Below, piece by piece: positions 45,033 to 52,010 of a DNA stretch of 64,000 nt (positions within the stretch are counted from its first letter, which is position 1; the number at the start of each line of letters is the position of its first letter). The DNA is from Streptomyces coeruleorubidus. Lineage in GTDB: Bacteria; Actinomycetota; Actinomycetes; Streptomycetales; Streptomycetaceae. A program made the translations under genes and the position numbers. The notes beneath the pieces were generated by a model. The model was given only the letters and a program-made list of their open reading frames with translations, did no database searches and was not told the origin of the DNA. The stretch is from contig NZ_CP023694.1 of assembly GCF_008705135.1 (NCBI RefSeq), positions 2,604,001 to 2,668,000 on the forward strand, in the 5' to 3' direction.

Positions 45033-46217
45033 TCAGCCCAGCTGAACCCGCAGATACTCCCGCCACTCCCGCGAGAAGGCCTCCGGCGTCGTCCCCAGTA
45101 CGTCGCGCATCGCCTCCTCCACCGCCCCGGCGCGCTTCCGGTGCTCGCCGACGGCCCGGTAGAACTCGCCCAGCCGGGCCTCGCCCCAGCGGTCGGCGAT
45201 CAGCCGGCAGGCCGTCCAGCCGCTCTCGTAGGCCCGGGCCAGACGGCTCGCGTCGCCGGTGAAGCCGAAGTCCTCGTCGGCCGGGAGGGCGGACGGGATC
45301 CGGCCCTGGGTCACCGCGCGGGACAGTTCGGGCGCGGCCTCGCGCGGCGTGCGGCCGGTGTCCCGGTAGCCGACCCAGTCGGCGTAGCCCTCGGACAGCC
45401 ACAGCGGGGTGGCAGGGGTGGTGTGGGCGCGGGTGGCGACATGGGTCGTCTCGTGGGTGACGACGACCTGCTCGCCGAACGTGCCGAGGAGTGCGAACGC
45501 GTCCGGGTTGACGATGACGCGGTCCGCCGGCGCCTGTGCCGGTGCGCCCGTCTCGCCGGTGGTGACCGCCGCGATCCCGCGGTAGGAGGAGGCGGGCGAG
45601 CCGAGCAGCCCCGCCATCCCCTCCAGTGACTTCGGTACGAGCAGGACGACGCGCCGGCCCCAGTCCGTGCCCCAGGCCTCCGAAACCGCGGGCACCGCAC
45701 GGTCGGCCAGGTCCGCGAAGCCGCGCAGCGACCGGCCGGACTGCCCGACACCGAGGACGAGGCTGCGCTCGCCCCGGACGACCTGTACCGCCCCCTGGTC
45801 CCACAGCTGCTGGGCGGACTTCCTCGCGGGCCGGTCGGCGTCGACGGACCACCGCCCGTCCGCGTCGCGGGTGAGCCGCAGGGTGCGGCCGGCGGTCACC
45901 GGCGCCCGGTCGTACCCCGCGACGCGGTAGCGCAGTTCGGCGTCGGCGGTGGCCGTGTCGCCGGTGCGGTGCAGGCCGGTCACCCGGTACGCCCAGTCGG
46001 CGAGGGGCAGCGCGCGCAGACGGGCGTAATCCGCCGCCGTGCCCGTGCGCGCGTAGGCCCGCTCGTCGTGGTCGAGGACCGCGGCGGCCCGCCGGTCGAG
46101 GAGCCGCTGGACGTCCGCCGTGGCGCTGTCGACGGCGGGCCGGCCCCCGCATCCGGTCAGGAAGACGAGCAGCAGAACGAGCGCCACCACCGGGGACCCC
46201 GACCTTCGACCAGCCAC
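45033..46217 (-). CDS. Lipoprotein with HExxH gluzincin metallopeptidase domain
   Basis: A 394-residue secreted lipoprotein: basic start, hydrophobic stretch and lipobox LTGC (Cys23). The N-terminal half (about 30-150) looks like an NTF2-like or structural domain. The C-terminal half contains HETTH (His255, Glu256, His259) and, 16 residues later, WLSEGYADW with Glu276, the classic third zinc ligand of gluzincin peptidases (peptidase MA-like). This gives a complete active-site set. The target is unknown; the location beside two NlpC/P60 hydrolases suggests work in the cell envelope. GTG start at 46217. Confidence 0.8.
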   Translation of the reverse strand: MAGRRSGSPVVALVLLLVFLTGCGGRPAVDSATADVQRLLDRRAAAVLDHDERAYARTGTAADYARLRALPLADWAYRVTGLHRTGDTATADAELRYRVAGYDRAPVTAGRTLRLTRDADGRWSVDADRPARKSAQQLWDQGAVQVVRGERSLVLGVGQSGRSLRGFADLADRAVPAVSEAWGTDWGRRVVLLVPKSLEGMAGLLGSPASSYRGIAAVTTGETGAPAQAPADRVIVNPDAFALLGTFGEQVVVTHETTHVATRAHTTPATPLWLSEGYADWVGYRDTGRTPREAAPELSRAVTQGRIPSALPADEDFGFTGDASRLARAYESGWTACRLIADRWGEARLGEFYRAVGEHRKRAGAVEEAMRDVLGTTPEAFSREWREYLRVQLG

Positions 46218-46249
46218 GTCCCGATCGTACGGGCGCCCGGCCGCGCCGG

Positions 46250-47263
46250 TCAGACCCTGGTGACCGACGAGACCGGCATCATCCCGACCGGGTCGTAGCG
46301 CACGGGTGCGCCGGGGTAGGGCGCGTGGATGACCTGGCCGTTGCCCATGTACATCCCGACATGGCTGGCGTCACCCCGGTAGACGACCAGGTCACCGGGG
46401 CGCGCCTCGGACAGCGGCACCTGCCGGCCGGCGAATCGCTGGCCCTGCGAGGTGCGCGGCAGGGAAACCCCGGCCTGCGCGTACGACCACTGCATCAGAC
46501 CCGAACAGTCGAAGCCGGAGGGGCCGTTGGCGCCCCAGATGTAGGGCTTGCCGAGCGCGCTGCGGGCGGCGGCGACGGCGGCCGCCCCGCGTCCCGAGGC
46601 GGCGGTGGCGCCGCCGAGGTCGGGGATGCCGTCCCGGCCGGAGCGGGAGGCGCGGTCGTAGGCGTCGCGCTCGCTGTCCGGAAGGGAGTTGAGCAGCCGG
46701 CGGGCCGTGGCGAGCTTCCGCTCGACGGTTCTCTTGTGGGCGGTGACGGCCTTGCGGCTCTTCTCCAGTTCGCGGAGCTTGCCGGCGGCCTCCTCGCGGT
46801 CCTGGGCGAGTTCGCGCATGGCCTGCTGGAGCTCCTTCAGCTCGCCGGCCTGGTGGGCCGTGACGCGGTCCAGCCGGGACGCCTTGTCGAGGTAGTCGTC
46901 CGGGTCGTCGGAGAACAGCAGGGCGAGGGACGGGTCGAGGCCGCCCGACCGGTACTGGGCGCCGGCGAGCGAACCGAGCGACTCCCGCATGGAGTTGATG
47001 CGCTGCTGCTGCCGGGCGATCCGGTCCCGGGCGGTGCGGACTTCGGCGCGCAGTTCGTCGGCGCGCTCGTCGGCCTCGTTGTAGGCCTCGGTCGCCTTCT
47101 CGGCCTGCTCGTAGAGGCGGTCCACCTCGGCCCGGGTGTCGTCGTACGGTGCGGCCGCGGCGGGTACCGCGCCCAGGGCGGCGGCCGCGACGGAAAGGAA
47201 GCTGACCGCGGCACTGGCGCCCCGGTCGAACCCGGACGGTGCAAGGCGGCGATGGGACCCCAC
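46250..47263 (-). CDS. Secreted NlpC/P60 peptidoglycan hydrolase (paralogue 1)
   Basis: A 337-residue exported hydrolase. Signal peptide ends near AAAAPYDD, a long N-terminal coiled coil spans about residues 40-200, and the C-terminal NlpC/P60 domain has Cys253 in FDCSGLMQW, His in SHVGMYMG and the third catalytic position in QVIHAPY. It should cleave stem-peptide bonds in peptidoglycan, and the coiled coil probably autoinhibits or recruits partners, as in RipA-type enzymes. The GTG at 47263 follows GAAGGAG. About half its residues match the next gene by eye, so the two are tandem paralogues. Confidence 0.9.
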   Translation of the reverse strand: MGSHRRLAPSGFDRGASAAVSFLSVAAAALGAVPAAAAPYDDTRAEVDRLYEQAEKATEAYNEADERADELRAEVRTARDRIARQQQRINSMRESLGSLAGAQYRSGGLDPSLALLFSDDPDDYLDKASRLDRVTAHQAGELKELQQAMRELAQDREEAAGKLRELEKSRKAVTAHKRTVERKLATARRLLNSLPDSERDAYDRASRSGRDGIPDLGGATAASGRGAAAVAAARSALGKPYIWGANGPSGFDCSGLMQWSYAQAGVSLPRTSQGQRFAGRQVPLSEARPGDLVVYRGDASHVGMYMGNGQVIHAPYPGAPVRYDPVGMMPVSSVTRV

Positions 47264-47361
47264 GGGAAGCCGCTCTCCTTCCGCTGACGGACTAGGAAAC
47301 GCGGCAGACAGTAGCCCCGCGACGCGGGGCCGCCAACGACCATCCGTGGGTATGCGGCACG

Positions 47362-47397
47362 ACGCCCCGCCACTGACGCAGGTCACTGGCGGGGCGT
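47362..47397 (-). terminator. Terminator between the two NlpC/P60 genes
   Basis: An 11-bp perfect stem (47362-47372 with 47387-47397), extendable inward with one mismatch, lies 97 bp past the stop of the upstream paralogue. The downstream paralogue therefore probably has its own promoter. Confidence 0.6.
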
Positions 47398-47493
47398 GGG
47401 CTCAGTCGAGGTCGGCGTGATTCGCCCGAACGGCGGACACGGTGTCCTGATCTTGGAGACGCCGGAGGCCGGTCGGGTCCGTCGTGCGGAGGG

Positions 47494-48534
47494 TCAGACG
47501 CGGACGCCGAACATGAACGGGCCGCCGATGGTGTCCATCGACTCGTAGCGGACGACCGTGCCGGTGCGCGGGGCGTGGATGATCTGCCCGTTGCCGGCGT
47601 AGAGGCCGACGTGGTGCAGGTCGTTGAAGAAGAAGACCAGGTCGCCGACCTTGAGCTGGCTGACCGAGTAGATCTTGGTGCCGGCTCCGGTCTGCGCCTC
47701 GGAGGTACGCGGGATCTGCACGCCGGCCGCGGCGTACGCCCGGGAGGTGAGGCCGGAGCAGTCGTAGGAGCTCATGCCGGTGGCTCCGTAGACGTACGGC
47801 TTGCCGAGCTGGCTCTGGGCGAAGGCGAAGGCCGCGGCGGCCCGGCCCGAACCGGGCGGGACGTCGGCAGTGAGGGCGTCGCGTGCGCTGTCGCGGCTGG
47901 CGCGGTCCTCCTCGGCCTTCATCTGTGCCTTCTGGGCGGCGGTGAGGGTGTTGAGCAGCTTCTGCGCGGCGGCGAGCTTGCCCTGGACTTCCTTCTTCTT
48001 CTTGCCGAGTTCGGTGCGGGTGGAGGCGAGGTCCTTGAGCTTCTCGGAGGCCTCGGCGCGTTCCTGGGCGAGTTCGCGCTGCTTGTCCTGGACCTTCTTC
48101 AGCGCCTCGACCTGCTGGCTGCTCAACTGGTCGAGCGTGGACGCCTTGTCGAGGTAGTCGTCCGGGTCCGCGGAGAGGAAGAGCTGCACGGAGGGGTCGA
48201 TGGAGCCGGTCCGGTACTGCGACGCGGCCGCGAGACCCAGGCTGTCGCGCAGCTCGTTGAGCTCCTCCTGGCCGCGGGCGACGTTGTCCTGGATGGTGGA
48301 GATCTCCTTCTGGAGCTTCTCCTGCTTCTCCTTGGCCCCGTTGTACTTCTCGGTGGCGTGCTCAGCCTCTTCGTAGAGCTTGTCGACCTTGGCCTTGACC
48401 TCGTCCTTGCTCGGCTTCTCACTGGGGGCCGCGTTGGCGGCCTGCGAGCTGAAGGCGACGGCAGCGGCGGCGGCGGTGGTCAACACGGTCACACGTGCGC
48501 GGCTCGGCTGCTTGGGACGACGGTGGGACGCCAC
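47494..48534 (-). CDS. Secreted NlpC/P60 peptidoglycan hydrolase (paralogue 2)
   Basis: A 346-residue exported hydrolase. An Ala-rich signal peptide (cleavage near ANAAPS) is followed by a Lys/Glu/Gln-rich coiled coil over about residues 45-215 and an NlpC/P60 domain with Cys259 in SYDCSGLTS, LHHVGLYAG and IIHAPR. It shares gene order, architecture and the DPDDYLDKAS segment with its neighbour. The GTG at 48534 is preceded by GAAGGAG at 10 bases. It has a well-formed promoter (TTGAAC, 18 bp, TAGGGT) and a structured leader of about 70 nt. Confidence 0.9.
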   Translation of the reverse strand: MASHRRPKQPSRARVTVLTTAAAAAVAFSSQAANAAPSEKPSKDEVKAKVDKLYEEAEHATEKYNGAKEKQEKLQKEISTIQDNVARGQEELNELRDSLGLAAASQYRTGSIDPSVQLFLSADPDDYLDKASTLDQLSSQQVEALKKVQDKQRELAQERAEASEKLKDLASTRTELGKKKKEVQGKLAAAQKLLNTLTAAQKAQMKAEEDRASRDSARDALTADVPPGSGRAAAAFAFAQSQLGKPYVYGATGMSSYDCSGLTSRAYAAAGVQIPRTSEAQTGAGTKIYSVSQLKVGDLVFFFNDLHHVGLYAGNGQIIHAPRTGTVVRYESMDTIGGPFMFGVRV

Positions 48535-48609
48535 GGGTGACAAGCTCCTTCTCGGCCCCTCCGCCGACGCTCCCAGTGAGCGATCACCCGAGCGGAGGTT
48601 CGGGGCCTG

Positions 48610-48639
48610 ACCCTAGTGACCTTCCTGTGATCAGTTCAA
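48610..48639 (-). promoter_or_regulatory. Vegetative-type promoter of NlpC/P60 paralogue 2
   Basis: On the minus strand TTGAAC (48634-48639) and TAGGGT (48610-48615) are separated by 18 bp, close to the housekeeping consensus. Transcription should start near 48603, giving a leader of about 70 nt that contains a 7-bp stem (GCGGAGG 48592-48598 with CCTCCGC 48558-48564). Confidence 0.65.
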
Positions 48640-48782
48640 ATCCTCAGATGAAAAATCGCGTCACGGTAGGCCAACTTTTCCCCTGGACCCACAGGCAGTG
48701 AGGCACAGTTGACTCACCGTGGCACACATGTCTCATCAATTCGGGCATCAGGCCCGGACGTTACGCATCGCCCGTACGGTTG

Positions 48783-50132
48783 CTAGCCTCGCGAAAGGCG
48801 CTTCAGCAGCATCGCCGAGGCCACGGGACGCGCGCCCGCGCGGGCCACGCCGTCGGCGACCTCGCGGTCGGTGGAGGCCACGATGACGGGCCGGCCGGGC
48901 GGTTCGGCGCGCACCAGCTGGCGGATCAGCTCGTCGGCGGTGACGCCCGGCTTCGAGAACAGCACCCGCACCCCGCGCGGTGGCGCGAGCAGGACCGGCG
49001 CGGCCAGTTCGGCCCCGTCGAAGACGCACGTCACCTCGGCGCCGGTCTGTGCCGCCAGTTGGGAGAGCTGCCCCAGCAGCCTCAGACGCTGCTTCTCCAG
49101 CGGCATCTGCGGATAGCCGGTCTTGGTGACGTTGTAGCCGTCGACGACCAGATGGGCCTGTGGCAGCGCCAGCAGCTGGTCCAGGACCTGCGGGTCGTTC
49201 TCCGACAGGGCGCGGGCTGCGATGTCCTTGGGGCTCATCCGGCCCGGCTCGACGGCGTCCACGGTCTCGGCGGGCCGCACCGACACCGGCGGCAGGGCCA
49301 GCTCGCGCCGGAGCCCCTGGGTGGCGTCCAGCAGGGTGTCCAGCAGCAGCCGTACCCGCATGTCCTCGACGCTGCGGCCCTCGCGCGCCGCCCGGCGCGC
49401 CGCCTCCAGGGCGGCCTCGGTCTCGGCCAGCCGCGCCTTGAGCCGCCGCGTCTCGCTCTCGGCGGCGGACACCTGGGCCTGCCCCTCGGTACGGACGGCC
49501 TCGATCTCGCCGTGCGCCTTGCGCAGGGCGGCCTCGCCGCGCTTGACGTCGCTGAGGGCGGCGCGGAGCTTGCGGTGCAGCGACTCGGTTTCCTTCTTGG
49601 CCGATTCCAGCTCCGTGCGCAGCCGCTCCGTCTCGGCCCTGGTGTGGTCACGGGCCCGGGCCAGTTCGGCGCGCAGCCGCTCCAGCTCGGCCCGGTTCTC
49701 CTCGTCGGCCCGCTCGGCGTCGGCCCGCTGGGCCTCCTCGCCGGCGGCGGTCACGAGCTTCACCCAGTCGAGGGGCCGCAGTACGTAGGCCGCGGCCGCC
49801 ACGTCGAGCGGATCCGCGGCCGGGGGCGGGGAGCCTGAGTCGAGGGCGCCGGTCAGTTCCGGCTGGGCCTCTCTGAGCTTCTCCCCGATGCGCTGCCGGA
49901 ACAGCGGGTCGGTCTCCAGCGCCGCGGCCATGGCGTTGCCGGCGAACTTGGCCCGGCGGTTCGGGGCGAACCGGGCGTACTGCCTGAGCTGCGCGGGCAG
50001 CTCACCGACGGTCAGCGAACCGAAGCCGTCGGAGACGATCTGGACGACCCTGCGGCGCACGCCGTCGGGCAGCGGACGGTCGAGCACCTCGGCGGCGCCG
50101 TCGCCCGGCCCCCCGCCCGTGGTCTCCACCAT
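48783..50132 (-). CDS. NYN-domain (YacP-like) ribonuclease with N-terminal coiled coil
   Basis: A 449-residue protein. The N-terminal 120 residues contain a conserved helical module (LPDGVRRRVVQIVSDGFGSL, FAPNRRAKFAGNAMAAAL). Residues of about 125-245 form a continuous Glu/Arg/Ala coiled coil. The C-terminal 160 residues are a NYN/PIN-like nuclease domain with acidic metal ligands in HLVVDGYNVTK, VTCVFDGAE and VIVASTDREVADG. YacP/Rae1 of Bacillus cuts mRNA on the ribosome, so an RNA decay role is likely. The coiled-coil extension is the actinobacterial variant. ATG at 50132. Confidence 0.85.
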   Translation of the reverse strand: MVETTGGGPGDGAAEVLDRPLPDGVRRRVVQIVSDGFGSLTVGELPAQLRQYARFAPNRRAKFAGNAMAAALETDPLFRQRIGEKLREAQPELTGALDSGSPPPAADPLDVAAAAYVLRPLDWVKLVTAAGEEAQRADAERADEENRAELERLRAELARARDHTRAETERLRTELESAKKETESLHRKLRAALSDVKRGEAALRKAHGEIEAVRTEGQAQVSAAESETRRLKARLAETEAALEAARRAAREGRSVEDMRVRLLLDTLLDATQGLRRELALPPVSVRPAETVDAVEPGRMSPKDIAARALSENDPQVLDQLLALPQAHLVVDGYNVTKTGYPQMPLEKQRLRLLGQLSQLAAQTGAEVTCVFDGAELAAPVLLAPPRGVRVLFSKPGVTADELIRQLVRAEPPGRPVIVASTDREVADGVARAGARPVASAMLLKRLSRG

Positions 50133-50169
50133 CCGTCACACCCCAATGCCTGTGCGGGGACCGCTCCCG

Positions 50170-50409
50170 TCAGGAGCCGGCACCCGGCCTGTCCACGAGT
50201 TCCACCTGGTCCACCGCGTTGCACCAGCGGCAGCGCACCGACTCGATGGTCTCACTGAGCACCTCGCGCTCCTCGACCTTCGGCTCTCCGGCCAGGTCGA
50301 GGTGGACGTACTCGACGACCTTCGACGAGCGGGTCACGTCGAACCTCGTGAGGTTGCCGCAGAGGGCGCAGCGCCACCGCGTCGAGGCGGTCGGCAGGGG
50401 AACCGTCAT
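50170..50409 (-). CDS. Small zinc-ribbon protein
   Basis: A 79-residue protein with two CxxC pairs, Cys14/Cys17 (WRCALCGN) and Cys60/Cys63 (VRCRWCNAVD), spaced as in a four-cysteine zinc ribbon. A short beta-rich middle (KVVEYVHLDLAGEP) separates them. It lies 37 bp upstream of the NYN nuclease gene in the same direction and is probably co-expressed with it, which suggests nucleic-acid or nuclease-associated work. No defined family name comes to mind. ATG at 50409. Confidence 0.75.
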   Translation of the reverse strand: MTVPLPTASTRWRCALCGNLTRFDVTRSSKVVEYVHLDLAGEPKVEEREVLSETIESVRCRWCNAVDQVELVDRPGAGS

Positions 50410-50568
50410 CGTGGCCTGTTCTCTTTCCTTCTAGTGTCCGTGACGCCACCGGCATCCCCGGTGCGTGTGGCTCGTAACCCTACGGCCTGGCGGGTCCTCG
50501 CCGCCCACGCGTCCACGGCGGCGAGGCGATCTGTGCGGTTGCGTCCGGTTACGTCATGCTCTGTGTTC

Positions 50569-51318
50569 ATGATCAGCAAGTGGAGTGCGTCGATCGTCCG
50601 GGCCGGCAGATCGGTCCGGGGGTCGTCGGCACCGGTGACGTACTCACTGATCGCCCTGTGCTGCGCGGTCTTCCTGGCCGGACCCGCCTCGGGCCTGAGT
50701 CCGGCGTACGGCACGGGCGACGACCTGCTCGCCGCGCAGCGGGCCTATTTCCGGCTCTGGGGCGTGATCCCCGCAGAACTGTTCGAAGGGTCCGCCGGAT
50801 CGGCTCTCACCCCCGCGACGGCCCTGTTCGTGCACGGCAGCTGGGTGCACCTGCTCGGCAACATGCTCTTCCTCTACGTCTTCGGGGCGATGACCGAGGA
50901 ACGGATGGGCCGGGTGCAGTTCATCCTGTTCTACGTCGGCTGCGGCTCTCTGGCCCTGCTGGGCTACGCCGCCGTCAACGCGGACTCCGAGCAGTCCCTG
51001 GTCGGTGCCTCGGGGGCGATCTCGGCGGTCCTCGGTGCGTTTCTGTACCTGTTCCCGCGGGCCAGGGTGACCAGTCTCCTGCCGTTCCTCTTCTTCCTGC
51101 CGGTGCGCTTCCCGGCCTGGATCGTGCTGCCGTTCTGGGCGGCGCTCCAGTGGCTGGCGGCCGGACGGGCCTCGGACGGCCCGGGGGTGGCCTACCTCGC
51201 CCACCTGGTGGGCTTCGGCCTCGGCTTCGGCTACGCCTCGGTCCGCTACGGCCGCCCGACCAGCCCCACTAGAGTGAAGGCCCCTGCTCCGGCCCCCGAG
51301 GGAGAGAACCAGCCGTGA
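50569..51318 (+). CDS. Rhomboid-family intramembrane serine protease
   Basis: A 249-residue rhomboid. The L1-side motif HGSWVHLLGNM is at 89-99, catalytic Ser148 is in VGASGAIS, and catalytic His212 is in YLAHLVGFGLG. Six membrane segments are predicted, with cytosolic tails at both ends. It should cleave membrane-anchored substrates, which are unknown in Streptomyces. The stop overlaps the start of the RAM-domain gene (GTGA), so the two are co-translated. It is divergent from the zinc-ribbon and NYN pair. Confidence 0.87.
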   Translation: MISKWSASIVRAGRSVRGSSAPVTYSLIALCCAVFLAGPASGLSPAYGTGDDLLAAQRAYFRLWGVIPAELFEGSAGSALTPATALFVHGSWVHLLGNMLFLYVFGAMTEERMGRVQFILFYVGCGSLALLGYAAVNADSEQSLVGASGAISAVLGAFLYLFPRARVTSLLPFLFFLPVRFPAWIVLPFWAALQWLAAGRASDGPGVAYLAHLVGFGLGFGYASVRYGRPTSPTRVKAPAPAPEGENQP

Positions 51319-51596
51319 TCACCGCGATCGTCCTCATCAAGACCAGCGTGGACCGGATCCCCGAGATCGCGGAGTCGATCGCCGCGTTGGACAGCGTCAG
51401 CGAGGTCTTCTCCGTCACCGGCACCTACGACCTCATCGCGATGGTCCGGGTGAAGGAGCACGAGGACCTGGCGGAGGTCATCCCCGGCCGGATCAGCAAG
51501 ATCCCCGGGGTGGAGGGGACCGACACGCACGTGGCGTTCCGTACGTACTCGCAGCACGACCTGGAGGCGGCGTTCTCGATCGGGCTCGACAACTGA
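51315..51596 (+). CDS. Stand-alone RAM domain (Lrp/AsnC ligand-binding)
   Basis: A 93-residue protein consisting only of the Lrp/AsnC effector-binding fold: MITAIVLIKTSVDRIPEIAE, EVFSVTGTYDLIAMVRVKEHEDLAEVI, then IPGVEGTDTHVAFRTY. The DNA-binding half of Lrp regulators is absent. Such SMAD/RAM proteins form decamers or octamers that bind small molecules and can modulate full-length Lrp proteins. It begins within the rhomboid stop codon. The co-translation with a rhomboid protease is conserved by my recollection of Streptomyces gene order, but no shared function is known. Confidence 0.87.
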   Translation: MITAIVLIKTSVDRIPEIAESIAALDSVSEVFSVTGTYDLIAMVRVKEHEDLAEVIPGRISKIPGVEGTDTHVAFRTYSQHDLEAAFSIGLDN

Positions 51597-51617
51597 GGAC
51601 CCCTCTGAACGCGGACT

Positions 51618-51665
51618 CCGGATGAAGAGTTCTTCATCCGGGGTTCATCATCGGCTCCGGGTTCC
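51618..51665 (+). promoter_or_regulatory. 24-bp palindrome plus 11-bp direct repeats, candidate regulator site
   Basis: CCGGATGAAGA-GT-TCTTCATCCGG (51618-51641) is perfectly symmetric. Its right half begins a run of 11-bp direct repeats, TTCATCCGGGG (51633) and TTCATCATCGG (51644). The 11-bp phase is typical of OmpR/PhoB-family sites. The same repeats recur upstream of the SLC13 transporter (54121-54153), bracketing the genes of an OmpR-type regulator. Confidence 0.6.
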
Positions 51666-51683
51666 GGCCACAGGATCGGGCGC

Positions 51684-52010
51684 ATGGCTTTCTCCCGTCG
51701 TATGGCGGCCCTGTCCGCCGTCGTGCTGATCCCGCTGGGCATCGCCGCGACCAGCTACGCCCTCGCGGACAGCCCCGAGGCGCCCAAGGTCCCGTCCCAG
51801 CAGGTGGAGCTGGACAACAGCTCGCCCACGCCCACCTCCACCCTCACACCCCCCGCGAAGTCCACGCCGCCGGAGCCCACGCCGGGCGACGAGGGCGTCT
51901 CGCGGCCTCCGGTGACCGACAGCTCAGCGAGTGACGATGACGACGACGACCGCGGCCGGGGCGCATCGGACGACGGACCGAACGACGACGACGCCGGCTC
52001 CGACAACTGA
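51684..52010 (+). CDS. Small secreted Asp-rich protein
   Basis: A 108-residue protein: signal peptide (basic start, AALSAVVLIPLGIAATSYALA), then about 45 residues of Pro/Ser/Thr, then an Asp-rich end with a DDDDDD cluster and DDGPNDDDAGSDN. No fold is predicted, and the acidic tail could bind divalent cations. Its last 80 bases overlap the sensor kinase gene in another frame. It lies behind the repeat-containing regulatory region, so it is probably part of the signalling operon, in the position that accessory proteins occupy in systems such as CseABC. Confidence 0.72.
   Translation: MAFSRRMAALSAVVLIPLGIAATSYALADSPEAPKVPSQQVELDNSSPTPTSTLTPPAKSTPPEPTPGDEGVSRPPVTDSSASDDDDDDRGRGASDDGPNDDDAGSDN

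Noticed and set aside
48535..48720. Possible c-di-AMP (ydaO) riboswitch upstream of the NlpC/P60 gene
   Set aside because: The conserved core and the GCTAACCTCG end were not found. It is reported only as a structured leader.
51315..51596. Lone RAM domain considered a truncated Lrp pseudogene
   Set aside because: It has its own start overlapping the rhomboid stop, a normal length for stand-alone RAM proteins and no upstream helix-turn-helix remnant.
51633..51654. Short direct repeats considered as a CRISPR-like array
   Set aside because: Units are only 11 bp, without spacers or cas genes. They fit regulator-binding repeats.
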